DNA of 64,000 bases from an uncultured Bacteroidales bacterium (GCA_934667275.1 CAKULK010000001.1:1-64000); one strand, 5' to 3'; positions 1 through 8,690 are shown, numbered from the stretch's first letter. Numbers and translations are program-made. Notes: generated by a model not told the origin, from the letters alone.

Positions 1-171
1 AAGAGGTATAACTTCTGAAAGGAAGTAAAGCCATTGAAAGGTCATTGATTCTACATCAATATGTCAACCCCATAATTTGCGTTGCGTAAAGAGATAAGTG
101 AGAGGTTGGTAAGAAAGTTAGTTATTAATTATTACCTATTACTTATTTGCAATCGCAGATTGCGAAATAAA

Positions 172-283
172 TTAAGGTGGTTATAGTGCTGAGGTCCCAC
201 CCCTTCCCATTCCGAACAGGGTCGTTAAGCTCAGCCGCGCCGATGGTACTGCGTATGTGGGAGAGTAGGTAGCCGCCATTTTC
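172..283 (+). rRNA. rrf: 5S ribosomal RNA
   Basis: The stretch contains the conserved 5S core (CCCATTCCGAACAGGG, then GTTAAGC, then GGTACTGC and GTGGGAGAGTAGG), and the ends AGGTGG... and ...CCGCCATT pair to close the molecule. The length of about 112 nt is normal. A strong terminator follows directly, so this is the last gene of an rRNA operon. The 23S gene presumably lies just outside the window: bases 1-171 look like a 23S-5S spacer, and I recognise no 23S sequence in them. Ends are judged by pairing and may be off by a few bases. Confidence 0.95.
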
Positions 284-324
284 AGGAGTCTTGAGAATAA
301 CTTTCTCAAGACTCCTTTGTTTTT
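284..324 (+). terminator. Rho-independent terminator of the rRNA operon
   Basis: A 14-bp perfect stem (AGGAGTCTTGAGAA at 284-297 and its complement at 303-316) with a 5-nt loop is followed by a T-rich tail, directly after the 5S gene. Confidence 0.93.
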
Positions 325-349
325 GTATATATGTTTCATACCTCAATAG

Positions 350-380
350 TTGCGCATTTGATAAAAAAGTAGTAACTTTG
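350..380 (+). promoter_or_regulatory. Bacteroidota-type promoter for ddl
   Basis: TTG (350-352), 20 nt, then TAACTTTG (373-380), matching the Bacteroidota primary-sigma consensus. The ddl start codon lies 31 nt downstream. Confidence 0.7.
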
Positions 381-411
381 CAAATTATTTTAAGGAAGAA
401 AGGACCTGATA

Positions 412-1443
412 ATGATAAGACGTAACATAGCCATTGTGGCGGGTGGAGATAGTAGTGAACATGATGTTAGCCTGCGCAGTGCAGCGGGCATATATTCATG
501 GATAGATAAGCAACGATACAATGTAACCATCGTAAGTCTCAGGGGAAGTGAGTGGAAAGCATTGGTGCTTAATAATGCACATTGTGTTGTGGATGACGCA
601 TTGTTGCAGAGTACAGAGGGATGGATAGATGTGGATAAGAATGATTTTTCTTATCTCTTCAATGGTGAAAAGATAAAGTTTGATTTTGCCTACATCACTA
701 TACATGGTACGCCGGGGGAGAATGGGCTTCTGCAAGGTTACTTGGAGATGTTGCATGTGCCTTATTCGTGCTGTAATGTATTGGCGGCGGCCTTGACTTT
801 CAACAAGTATGCTTGCAACCATTATCTACAGGACTTTGGCATTCGTATATCACCTAGTATTCTTTTGCGCAAGAATATGCAACGTCCCACAGACGAGCAG
901 ATTGTAGCCAAGATTGGGTTGCCTTGCTTCATCAAGAGCAACGTAGGCGGTTCCTCGTTTGGCGTTACGAAAGTCAAGACTCTGCAAGAGGTGTCTCCTG
1001 CGATAGAGAAGGCATATCGCGAAGGAGACGAAGTAATATGCGAGGCATTTATGAAGGGCGTGGAGATTACCAGTGGAGCATATAAGACACGTGACAAAGC
1101 AGTGGCTTTCCCTATCACAGAGGTAGTAACAAAGCACGAATTTTTCGACTATGACGCCAAATACAATGGGGCAGTGGATGAGATTACGCCCGCACGTATT
1201 CCTGATGAGGTGCGTGACCGTGTGCAGGCACTAACCCTTCATATCTACGATATCTTGGGTTGTAATGGTATTATCCGAGTGGACTATATCTTGACAGAAG
1301 GTTGGAAAATCAATCTTCTTGAAATCAACACCACACCAGGTATGACGGCAACCTCGTTTATTCCTCAGCAAGTGCGCGCCGCAGGCTTGGAAATGACAGA
1401 TGTGCTGACGGACATTATCGAGAATGCCATCCTTAATTTTTAA
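412..1443 (+). CDS. ddl: D-alanine--D-alanine ligase
   Basis: This ATP-grasp enzyme joins two D-alanines in the cytoplasm to make the dipeptide end of the peptidoglycan precursor. The 343-residue length is normal. The N-terminal Rossmann-like region carries HGTPGENGLLQGYLE (around residue 98). The ATP-grasp part carries KSNVGGSSFGVTK (around 174), and the C-terminal metal/substrate motif is EINTTPGMTATSFIP (around 305). The ATG sits 31 nt after a good promoter. A prenyl synthase gene follows at once (its longer possible start overlaps the ddl end by 20 nt), so the two are probably co-transcribed. The identification is secure at family level. Confidence 0.96.
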   Translation: MIRRNIAIVAGGDSSEHDVSLRSAAGIYSWIDKQRYNVTIVSLRGSEWKALVLNNAHCVVDDALLQSTEGWIDVDKNDFSYLFNGEKIKFDFAYITIHGTPGENGLLQGYLEMLHVPYSCCNVLAAALTFNKYACNHYLQDFGIRISPSILLRKNMQRPTDEQIVAKIGLPCFIKSNVGGSSFGVTKVKTLQEVSPAIEKAYREGDEVICEAFMKGVEITSGAYKTRDKAVAFPITEVVTKHEFFDYDAKYNGAVDEITPARIPDEVRDRVQALTLHIYDILGCNGIIRVDYILTEGWKINLLEINTTPGMTATSFIPQQVRAAGLEMTDVLTDIIENAILNF

Positions 1444-1453
1444 TTTGCAAAGT

Positions 1454-2404
1454 ATGGTGAATATTGAACAAGAGATTGCCGAACTCAATTGGAATCGTGA
1501 ACCAAAGGGACTTTACGAACCGATTGGGTACACATTGGAGAGTGGTGGCAAGCGTTTGCGCCCGCAGTTGGCGATGATTGCATCGCAGATATTCGGTGGT
1601 AAAGACGAAGATGTCTTGCCTGCCGCTTTGGCCTTGGAGGTCTTCCACAACTTTACACTTCTCCATGACGATGTAATGGACCGTGCAGATGTACGTCGCG
1701 GGCGACCCACGGTGCATATACGCTGGAATGATAACACTGCTATCCTTAGTGGCGACCAGATGCTCATTGAGGCATACAAACTGCTATCAGGCCTTCCTGC
1801 AGATAAGTTGCCTGAAGTTCTTCGCCTGTTCAACAAAATGGGCACGGAGATATGCGAGGGACAACAATATGATGTGGATTTTGAGGCAAAAGAAGATACT
1901 ACCATTGACGACTATTTGATGATGATTCGTCTCAAGACCTCTGTCCTTCTCGCCACTGCCCTGCAGATAGGTGCTTATATAGCAGGGGCGGATGCTACGG
2001 CACAAGACGCTGTATATCAGTATGGTATCAACATCGGGCTGGCATTCCAGATACAAGACGACATACTTGATTGTTGGGGAGACCCTGCCACTTTCGGCAA
2101 GGCGATAGGTGGTGACATTATGTGCAACAAGAAGACCTACGTATTGCTTACAGCACTGAAGATGGCAGACCCTGCCACGCGTCTGCAATTGGAGCATTGG
2201 TTGCAGGCCGTACATGCGCCAAAAGAGGATAAGATATTGGCTGTCACCGAGTTGTATAACCATATCGGTGTGCGTAAGATATGCGAAGAGGTGGTGGAAC
2301 AATACACATGCAAGGCGTTAGAATGTCTCTGTGTACTACCTCAGAATGAGGGCACGCAAGCCTTACGCGCTTTGGCTGAGAAATTGACTAACAGACAAAA
2401 ATAA
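1454..2404 (+). CDS. Polyprenyl diphosphate synthase (farnesyl/geranylgeranyl type)
   Basis: A trans-isoprenyl diphosphate synthase that condenses isopentenyl diphosphate with an allylic primer. Both Asp-rich motifs are intact: LLHDDVMDRADVRRG (first) and IQDDILDCWGD (second), the latter followed by the KAIGGDI loop. Length is 316 residues from the chosen ATG. An in-frame ATG at 1424 would add ten residues and overlap ddl; the later start gives a cleaner N-terminus (MVNIEQEIAELNW). The product may be farnesyl or geranylgeranyl diphosphate, and sequence alone does not settle chain length. A second synthase at 5222 looks like the long-chain enzyme, so this one probably supplies the shorter precursor (inference). 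Confidence 0.9.
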   Translation: MVNIEQEIAELNWNREPKGLYEPIGYTLESGGKRLRPQLAMIASQIFGGKDEDVLPAALALEVFHNFTLLHDDVMDRADVRRGRPTVHIRWNDNTAILSGDQMLIEAYKLLSGLPADKLPEVLRLFNKMGTEICEGQQYDVDFEAKEDTTIDDYLMMIRLKTSVLLATALQIGAYIAGADATAQDAVYQYGINIGLAFQIQDDILDCWGDPATFGKAIGGDIMCNKKTYVLLTALKMADPATRLQLEHWLQAVHAPKEDKILAVTELYNHIGVRKICEEVVEQYTCKALECLCVLPQNEGTQALRALAEKLTNRQK

Positions 2405-2440
2405 ATCTACATCGTAAATCCTTAAATCGTAAATAAAGTT

Positions 2441-3211
2441 ATGCCTTATCGTCGATTACCAAAGACAGACAAAGCACGTTTGAAAGCCCTGCAGCGGGCG
2501 GTGCAGCGTGCCGGAGAAGCGGATTTCAACGACCAGCCTATCAAATATCATACCCTGAGCGAAGCCCAACGTTTTCTTATGCAATTTGAAAATCAGGTTG
2601 CGCAGTATCATGCCAATTTTGACACGAAAGTGTCTGCAAATAAGCAATATAGACATAAGGTGCACAATGCGCGTATGTATATTTCGCATTTCATTCAGGT
2701 GTTGAATATGGCGGTGATTCGTGGTGAGATTAAGCGTAGCCAAAAAGAGTTGTACAAGTTAGACCCGAACAACACTTCGTTGCCTGACCTTAGTACCGAG
2801 GAAAGTCTCCTTGAATGGGGAAAAAACATCATTGAGGGCGAGCAACAGCGCACCGCACAGGGTGGTTTTCCGATATACAATCCTGCTATCAACAAGGTGC
2901 AGGTGCACTATGACATCTTCAAAGAGAACTACACCACCCATAACCTCCACAAAAAAGCACATACGCGCGTGTATGAGGATATAGAGACGATGCGCAAAGA
3001 TGCGGATCGGATTCTGTTGGATATATGGAACCAAGTGGAGGCTTTCTACCATGACGAATTGCCTTATGCGCGATTGCGCAAGTGTCAGGAGTACGGATTG
3101 GTGTATTACTATCGCACGGGAGAGCAGCATCTTTCGGCAGAAACCGACAAGCAGATTCAGGAACAGGCGGCACTCCAACCTACCTTACAATGGTCTGAGA
3201 AGGTAGAATGA
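2441..3211 (+). CDS. Conserved hypothetical protein
   Basis: I do not recognise a named family. The 256-residue product is soluble, charged and predicted mostly helical, with no signal peptide or membrane segment. It is rich in Arg, Lys, Gln and Tyr, with helical stretches such as RLKALQRAVQRAGEADF near the N-terminus and a Tyr-rich C-terminal part (YGLVYYYRTGEQH). It follows the prenyl synthase by 36 nt and is probably in the ddl operon. Its 3' end overlaps the convergent folate-enzyme gene by 32 bp. The coding case rests on length, position and consistent amino-acid composition. Confidence 0.75.
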   Translation: MPYRRLPKTDKARLKALQRAVQRAGEADFNDQPIKYHTLSEAQRFLMQFENQVAQYHANFDTKVSANKQYRHKVHNARMYISHFIQVLNMAVIRGEIKRSQKELYKLDPNNTSLPDLSTEESLLEWGKNIIEGEQQRTAQGGFPIYNPAINKVQVHYDIFKENYTTHNLHKKAHTRVYEDIETMRKDADRILLDIWNQVEAFYHDELPYARLRKCQEYGLVYYYRTGEQHLSAETDKQIQEQAALQPTLQWSEKVE

Positions 3212-3782
3212 CGCGGTCGAGACGGATGTCGCGACGCGCCATCGGCACCTCATCTACCAATTGGAAATCATAGCCTACGCCAACAAGAGTGGCGTGCTGG
3301 TGATGGGGTAGGAAACGGTCGTAGTATCCTCCTCCTCGCCCGAGACGGTTACATTGCTTGTCAAATGCCACGCCGGGGATGAGAATCAAATCAATTTTTC
3401 CTTTGAATGGGGGTGTTTGGGGTTCTGGAATATTGAATTTGCCGCGTTTCATCAGCGCATTGCCCATATATGGGCAAGCATCCATAGTTTTTTTGTGTGT
3501 AACAGGTAGAAGAAGTGTCTTCTCGTGTTTGTACTTTTTGAACAATGCCCTGAGGTCCACTTCGTGGTGAATAGGGTAGTATAGCAGTATGGTTTTCGCT
3601 TCTCGAAAACAAGTCATCTGCTCCAATTGTTCTATAATCTGTGCTGATTCCACTGCCACCTGCTCATCAGTAAGCAGACGGCGTTTCTGCGAAAGCAACT
3701 CGCGCATATCGGCTTTGGCAGCCTTGATACGATAACTTGGCAGCAAATGCAACAAATCTCGGATATTCGTTTCGAAAAGCAT
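3180..3782 (-). CDS. 5-formyltetrahydrofolate cyclo-ligase
   Basis: This enzyme converts 5-formyltetrahydrofolate to 5,10-methenyltetrahydrofolate with ATP, returning the storage form of folate to one-carbon metabolism. The 200-residue length is typical. The family signature GRGGGYYDRFLP lies near residue 150, after DLILIPGVAFD. The N-terminal KADMRELLSQKRRLLTDEQV resembles the usual Lys/Arg-rich nucleotide-binding start. The gene is alone on this strand, convergent with the hypothetical gene at 2441 and divergent from the lipoprotein gene at 3867. Confidence 0.93.
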   Translation of the reverse strand: MLFETNIRDLLHLLPSYRIKAAKADMRELLSQKRRLLTDEQVAVESAQIIEQLEQMTCFREAKTILLYYPIHHEVDLRALFKKYKHEKTLLLPVTHKKTMDACPYMGNALMKRGKFNIPEPQTPPFKGKIDLILIPGVAFDKQCNRLGRGGGYYDRFLPHHQHATLVGVGYDFQLVDEVPMARRDIRLDRVILPSQTIVR

Positions 3783-3818
3783 AATTCAGCGTAAAAACGC
3801 CGCAAAATTACTGCTTTA

Positions 3819-3850
3819 TTTGCATATTTGCAAAATTGGCACTAACTTTG
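3819..3850 (+). promoter_or_regulatory. Bacteroidota-type promoter for the DUF6242 lipoprotein gene
   Basis: TTTG (3819-3822), 20 nt, then TAACTTTG (3843-3850). The ATG is only 16 nt beyond the -7 element, so the leader would be very short. Confidence 0.7.
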
Positions 3851-3866
3851 TACAAAATTTCGGGAT

Positions 3867-5219
3867 ATGCGAAAGTTTTTATTCATATTGATGTTTCTTA
3901 TTGTGACCCTAATGGGGTGCAACAACAATAGTAATCAGACGGTTACATCGTCCGATGCTTCGGTGGCTGCTTTCTCGTTTGTCACCGATACGCTTTATCC
4001 CGGATTGACGGCTGCCACCTACAAGGTGGAGCAACGTACGGATACCGGATTGATATACAACAGCGATTCTTTGGCTTTTGGCACACGGTTGGATAGCGTC
4101 ATACCGCGTGTAACCTACAATGCAACTCCGGCATCTGCTTATTTCATTTTGCCGTCGGATACAATATTAAGTACTGGTACGGATACAATGAATTTTTCGC
4201 AAGACCCTATATATCTGCATGTTAAGGCGTCCGACTTGGAACATGAGAAATGGTATCGCATCATGCTCACGGTGCACCATGTGGATCCTGATTTGTATGT
4301 CTGGACGCTGCTCAATCCGCAGGTGTTCAACTCGCAAGGGAGTGAGGTGAAGGCGTTGGTGGTAGGCGAAGATATAGTCCTGTTTGTCAATAATGGATTC
4401 CACACACAGTTATTCCAATCTGCCGATGGCATAATATGGAAACAATTGGCGGAACCGATGGGGTTGCCGTCACAATGCCGCGTGCGCGATATATTGCAGC
4501 ACCACGACACCCTCTATTATGCTGATAGGGAAACATTATATTCTACTACAGATTTAATCAACTGGAATACAAACAGTTATGCTGCTGAAGAGTATTCGTT
4601 GGTGAACATGCTGGTGGTTTTCGATGATAAGGCATGGGGTATTTTGCAGGACAAAAGCACCCTGCAACTGATGTTGGGCTATGTGCAAGGTGGCAAATTG
4701 CTGCCGGCTGAGGATATTGAGGGATTGAGTGGCAATGTATTGCCGGAATCATTTCCGGTCAATGATTTCGCGGCCCTTTCGTTTGCAGCCAGCAGTGAGC
4801 GTCCGCGTGCCATGGTGGTGGGTGGAAGAGCATTGGACGGTACCGCATTGAATACACGTTGGAATTTGGAACGGGCCATTCCGCAAGGCTACCGCATCAA
4901 AGATTTCTCTATTGAACAGCCGTCATTCCGCTCACTCACGGGCATGTCAATTGTGCAATATGACGGGCATCTGGTGATGTTCGGTGGTATTGATAATGAC
5001 CTCGAATGGCGGAGCGATATGCTTTTCTCCGATGATGAGGGAATGAATTGGTATATTCCTGATACTGCGCACAATCGTCTTCCTGATACTTACCGTACGC
5101 GGCAGAGGCAATCGGCGGTGGTGGATGCACAACAAAATATCTATCTTATTGGTGGTCAGTCATCTACGGAAACTTTTAGCGATGTATATCGCGGGCAATT
5201 AAACTCCATTAACTGGTAA
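3867..5219 (+). CDS. DUF6242-like surface lipoprotein with Kelch-type repeats
   Basis: The 450-residue product starts with a lipoprotein signal peptide ending in the lipobox LMGC (Cys18), so it should be lipid-anchored in the envelope. An N-terminal beta domain (about 30-140) is followed by a region of Kelch/beta-propeller-like blades, with repeated 'W... S.DG' units such as LFQSADGIIWKQLAEP, MLFSDDEGMNWYIPD and IYLIGGQSSTETFSDVY. This resembles the Bacteroidales DUF6242 family, whose role is unknown. A long-chain prenyl synthase gene starts 2 nt after the stop, so they share a transcript. The family assignment is from memory of sequence pattern; lipoprotein status is clear. Confidence 0.8.
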   Translation: MRKFLFILMFLIVTLMGCNNNSNQTVTSSDASVAAFSFVTDTLYPGLTAATYKVEQRTDTGLIYNSDSLAFGTRLDSVIPRVTYNATPASAYFILPSDTILSTGTDTMNFSQDPIYLHVKASDLEHEKWYRIMLTVHHVDPDLYVWTLLNPQVFNSQGSEVKALVVGEDIVLFVNNGFHTQLFQSADGIIWKQLAEPMGLPSQCRVRDILQHHDTLYYADRETLYSTTDLINWNTNSYAAEEYSLVNMLVVFDDKAWGILQDKSTLQLMLGYVQGGKLLPAEDIEGLSGNVLPESFPVNDFAALSFAASSERPRAMVVGGRALDGTALNTRWNLERAIPQGYRIKDFSIEQPSFRSLTGMSIVQYDGHLVMFGGIDNDLEWRSDMLFSDDEGMNWYIPDTAHNRLPDTYRTRQRQSAVVDAQQNIYLIGGQSSTETFSDVYRGQLNSINW

Positions 5220-5221
5220 AT

Positions 5222-6214
5222 ATGGACACAATACAAGAGATACGCAAACCCATCCATTCTGAATTCCGCCAGTACGAACAACTTTTTGCACAAGCACTGC
5301 AATCCGACAATAAACTTCTCTCCGAAGTATTAGATTATATTCATTCTAAGCGCGGCAAACAACTGCGTCCGATTTTGGTGTTGTTGTCTGCAGGAATATG
5401 TCGTGGTATCACGGATAAAACATTGCAAACTGCTGTGGCTTTGGAACTTATGCATACAGCATCGCTCATTCATGACGATGTCGTGGACGACTCTCCACTG
5501 CGTCGGAGCAGTGAGGCTGTGCATACCAAATGGACGAATAAAATTGCGGTTCTTGTTGGGGATTTTATTTTGGCAAAAGTGATTGACCTGCTGTCGGATG
5601 TGCGCAATACCACTATTCTCACTACAGTGGCAGAGATGGGAAAATCGCTTTCTTCCGGAGAATTGTTGCAGTTGCATTCGGGGCAATCCATGTGGATTTC
5701 AGAGCAGCAATATATGCGTATTATTGAGCAGAAAACTGCCTGCCTTTTTGCCGCATGCAGTGCGGCGGGGGCTGCCAGTTCTGGGGCAACAGCGCGGCAA
5801 ATAACTGCTCTCAAGCAGTTTGGAATACAACTCGGACTCTGTTTCCAACTCAAAGATGATGTGTTGGATTACTCTGATATAGAGGATATCGGCAAACCGA
5901 CGATGAACGATATCCGTGATGGTAAAGTCACTTTGCCGCTCCTTATCTCAATGCAGCGTGCCACCAAAGAGGAGGCGGAGAATATTCGTACTCAGGCGGA
6001 AGCCTTAGCGCAAAAGTCTCCTCATGTAGATGCTTTTCAGGCTGCAGAAGAAATCAAATCGTTTGTTTTGCGTTACGATGGCATCCGCTACGCTCATCTG
6101 CAAATGCAAAAACACCGCAATCGCGCTGTGGACGCTCTTGCGGTATTCCCTGATAATCAGTGCAAAAGAAGTTTGATAGCACTATTGGATTATGCTATCA
6201 ATCGCGTCTATTAG
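5222..6214 (+). CDS. Long-chain polyprenyl diphosphate synthase (octaprenyl/heptaprenyl type)
   Basis: A 330-residue trans-prenyltransferase, likely making the side chain of menaquinone. The first Asp-rich motif is SLIHDDVVDDSPLRR and the second is LKDDVLDYSDIEDIGKP, followed by NDIRDGKVTLPLL, which is typical of the IspB/HepT long-chain group. It follows the lipoprotein gene by 2 nt. Its last 33 bp overlap the end of the convergent sufD. The exact chain length is inference. Confidence 0.92.
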   Translation: MDTIQEIRKPIHSEFRQYEQLFAQALQSDNKLLSEVLDYIHSKRGKQLRPILVLLSAGICRGITDKTLQTAVALELMHTASLIHDDVVDDSPLRRSSEAVHTKWTNKIAVLVGDFILAKVIDLLSDVRNTTILTTVAEMGKSLSSGELLQLHSGQSMWISEQQYMRIIEQKTACLFAACSAAGAASSGATARQITALKQFGIQLGLCFQLKDDVLDYSDIEDIGKPTMNDIRDGKVTLPLLISMQRATKEEAENIRTQAEALAQKSPHVDAFQAAEEIKSFVLRYDGIRYAHLQMQKHRNRAVDALAVFPDNQCKRSLIALLDYAINRVY

Positions 6215-6832
6215 TTGTTGTACGGCTTCGTCTTTCACTGTTCTCACCACATCATCAAAGAAAGCGCACAATAGTAATTTGTACGCCGTTTCCCTATCTA
6301 TACAGCGTTGCTGCATATAGAATATCGCTGACTCGTCCAACTGCCCTGTGGTAGCACCGTGGTTGGCTTTCACATCGTCGGCATATATCTCCAACTGCGG
6401 TTCAGTAGTCATCATGGCACTACGCGACAAGAGGATATTGCGGTTAGTCTGATAGGCTTCCACCTTCTGTGCATCGGGCAGTATCTTCAGTTCCCCCTTA
6501 AAAGAGCCACGCGACTCATTATCCAGCACATACTTGAACAACTGCGAGGAGTATCCTCCACCTACGTTGTGCAACACACGTGTCAGCGTATGCACCTCTT
6601 GTGTGCCACGCACAATCCCCATGCCATACAACTCGGTGTGGCAGCCTTTGCCGTTCTGCTCCACCACCAATGTGGATTGCCATTTGCCCTCATCCGCAGT
6701 CTCCGGCAAGCACACCAAATGCAAGCGCAATGTAGAACCCTCTTCTTGCACGATATGCCAATCCACATCAGGTTCGTTCATGAGCACCCATTCGCGCGTT
6801 TCGCCGCTATGTAAAATTATTTCTTTCGTCAT
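6182..6832 (-). CDS. sufD: SufD-like Fe-S assembly scaffold protein, short form
   Basis: SufD works with SufB and SufC as the scaffold that builds Fe-S clusters. The C-terminal half is diagnostic: DDVKANHGATTGQLDESA, FYMQQRCIDRETA and LLLCAFFDDVV match the SufD core, including the conserved His of the NHGAT motif. The preceding beta-helix segment is also present (GIVRGTQEVHTLTRVLHN). At 216 residues the protein is about half the usual SufD length; the N-terminal domain is absent, not simply hidden by start choice, because only 63 nt separate it from sufC. The partner sufB is not in this window. It may be a naturally minimal SufD or a trimmed one. Confidence 0.85.
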   Translation of the reverse strand: MTKEIILHSGETREWVLMNEPDVDWHIVQEEGSTLRLHLVCLPETADEGKWQSTLVVEQNGKGCHTELYGMGIVRGTQEVHTLTRVLHNVGGGYSSQLFKYVLDNESRGSFKGELKILPDAQKVEAYQTNRNILLSRSAMMTTEPQLEIYADDVKANHGATTGQLDESAIFYMQQRCIDRETAYKLLLCAFFDDVVRTVKDEAVQQLIDAIDSIIQ

Positions 6833-6859
6833 GAAATCAATGCTTAATCGTTGGTGGTT

Positions 6860-6890
6860 GGTTATAGGATAGTTATAGGATAGGTATAGG
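6860..6890. repeat. 11-bp tandem repeat between sufC and sufD
   Basis: GTTATAGGATA occurs twice in direct succession (6861-6871, 6872-6882), followed by a partial third copy GGTATAGG. The 13-mer GGTTATAGGATAG at 6860-6872 is found again at 44804-44816. Confidence 0.85.
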
Positions 6891-6895
6891 TTGTG

Positions 6896-7636
6896 CTATT
6901 CGTTGAGGAACGCATAGCCTTTCTCTTCCAACTCCAATGCCAACTCTTTGCCTGCGGTACGTACTATCTGCCCATGCGCCAACACATGCACAAAGTCGGG
7001 CACGATATAGTCCAACAGGCGCTGGTAGTGCGTAATCACAATTGATGCCGTATGGGGGGTCTTCAACTTGTTAACTCCCTCTGCCACAATGCGTAGTGCG
7101 TCAATATCCAAGCCCGAGTCGGTCTCGTCAAGTATCGATAGGCATGGCTCTAACATCGCCATTTGAAATATCTCATTGCGCTTTTTCTCACCTCCGGAAA
7201 AGCCCTCGTTCACCGAGCGGGAGGTCAGTTTGTTGTCCATCCCTACCAAGGCTTTCTTTTCACGCATTAGTTTCAGGAACTCGGTTGCTGACAGCGGCTC
7301 CTCACCCTTGTATTGGCGTTTTTCGTTCACTGCCGTGCGTAAAAAGTTCACCATAGACACTCCGGGAATTTCCACGGGGTATTGGAACGATAGGAACAAT
7401 CCTTCGCGTGCACGTACTTCGGGTGCCATTTCCAATAGGTTTTTTCCGTTGAAAAGCACTTCGCCTTCTGTCACCGTATAGGCAGGGTTGCCCACCAACA
7501 CATTCGATAGTGTTGATTTGCCTGCACCATTCGGACCCATTATTGCGTGTACCTCGCCTTCGTGAAGGGTCAGGTTCACTCCACGAAGTATCTCTTTGCC
7601 TGCTATAGATGCGTGTAAATTCTTTATTTCCAGCAT
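6896..7636 (-). CDS. sufC: Fe-S cluster assembly ATPase SufC
   Basis: The ABC-type ATPase of the SUF system, powering conformational change of the SufB-SufD scaffold in the cytoplasm. The 246-residue protein has Walker A GPNGAGKST (around residue 34), signature FSGGEKKRNEI, and Walker B LSILDETDSGLDIDAL. The SGGEKKR signature and the DETDSGLDID wording are specific to SufC among ABC proteins. Its start overlaps the end of the glutaminyl cyclase gene by 13 bp, so the three genes appear to be one transcript. sufB and sufS are not in view. Confidence 0.96.
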   Translation of the reverse strand: MLEIKNLHASIAGKEILRGVNLTLHEGEVHAIMGPNGAGKSTLSNVLVGNPAYTVTEGEVLFNGKNLLEMAPEVRAREGLFLSFQYPVEIPGVSMVNFLRTAVNEKRQYKGEEPLSATEFLKLMREKKALVGMDNKLTSRSVNEGFSGGEKKRNEIFQMAMLEPCLSILDETDSGLDIDALRIVAEGVNKLKTPHTASIVITHYQRLLDYIVPDFVHVLAHGQIVRTAGKELALELEEKGYAFLNE

Positions 7637-8625
7637 ATTACGTTTATTACAGTCTCTCCGACTGCCTGTAAGGTTTGTTTGTTTATATTACGCATGTCAT
7701 CGCGCTTCGTATGCCACCAATCGGGAAAGCCCGTTTCTGCATTCACTTTGTAATCAATAACATCTACGCACGGAATATCTGCTATCGTGTTCACATAGTA
7801 GTGATCGTCCACCACGGGGTATGAATTTTGCGCAGTGAAGTATCGCCCGTATCCTAACGAGTTTGCCATACGCCAAACACGCTCCACATAAGTTTGAGCG
7901 AAGTGCATGGAATAGTATTCTCGCGGGAATGTGGCTGATGGGTCACCCACCATGTCCAACAATATACCATACTGATAATCAGTACGTTTCTCTTTTGCCG
8001 ATTGCTTGTATCGTGTTGCCCACAACTGACTGCCGAGGCACCATGTATCTTCTCTTTCTGCCCCCGTATAGTGGGTTGGAGTTCCCATATCTTCGCAATC
8101 AAAAAGTACAATATCTACAGACGGAAATGCTGTTTTGGTGTGCAAGGTTTGCAACTGCCGTGCTACCTCCATCAGCACCCCTACACCGCTCGCACCATCA
8201 TTTGCACCGGTCACGGGCTCAAAACGGTCTGCATAATCTTCTTCTTCATCACACCACGGACGACTATCCCAGTGCGCACACAATAATACCGCCTTTTGGC
8301 TTTGGTCTGTTCCGTCTATATGTGCTACGATATTGCGTACAAGTTGCATATCGCCCTTGTAATCAAGCATTAAGCCCTGTTGTTCCTCCACACGCAGTCC
8401 CCATTGTGTCAGTTGTTCCACCATCCAATCACGGCACTCTGCGTGTGCCTCACTCCCTGGAACACGTGCCCCGAAATCCACCTGCTGTTGCACATATAGA
8501 TAGGCAGAGTCCGCCGAAAAAGGCGCTCGTGCCTCTTCCGCAGACTGTGTTTGTGTTTTCTTGCCGCATCCTGCCAAACAGACTATGCAGCATATCAATA
8601 TCCATATGTGTCTGTCTTTCCTCAT
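7624..8625 (-). CDS. Type II glutaminyl cyclase (M28-fold lipoprotein)
   Basis: Predicted to convert N-terminal Gln of exported proteins to pyroglutamate in the periplasm. I chose the ATG at 8625 because it gives a clean lipoprotein signal (MRKDRHIWILICCIVCLAGC); the frame opens 37 codons earlier. Motifs match the Zn enzyme of Porphyromonas gingivalis rather than a true M28 aminopeptidase: AHWDSRPW, GANDGASGVG, LFDCEDMGTP, EDTWCLGSQLWA and a C-terminal DWWHTKRDDM. The 333-residue length fits. It lies directly upstream of sufC. Several proteins in this window are predicted to have Gln as first mature residue and are plausible substrates (inference). An aminopeptidase activity cannot be fully excluded. 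Confidence 0.88.
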   Translation of the reverse strand: MRKDRHIWILICCIVCLAGCGKKTQTQSAEEARAPFSADSAYLYVQQQVDFGARVPGSEAHAECRDWMVEQLTQWGLRVEEQQGLMLDYKGDMQLVRNIVAHIDGTDQSQKAVLLCAHWDSRPWCDEEEDYADRFEPVTGANDGASGVGVLMEVARQLQTLHTKTAFPSVDIVLFDCEDMGTPTHYTGAEREDTWCLGSQLWATRYKQSAKEKRTDYQYGILLDMVGDPSATFPREYYSMHFAQTYVERVWRMANSLGYGRYFTAQNSYPVVDDHYYVNTIADIPCVDVIDYKVNAETGFPDWWHTKRDDMRNINKQTLQAVGETVINVICWK

Positions 8626-8690
8626 CCCATAATATGCCATCCAATCAATTATAATTATATGGCAGTTTGTTTTTTTGTAAATTTTTATTT

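Noticed and set aside
1..171. Possible 3' end of 23S rRNA
   Set aside because: No recognisable conserved 23S sequence; it reads like a spacer before 5S.
7863..8654. 263-codon open frame on the plus strand
   Set aside because: Antisense to the glutaminyl cyclase gene; Pro/His/Cys-rich composition typical of a shadow frame.
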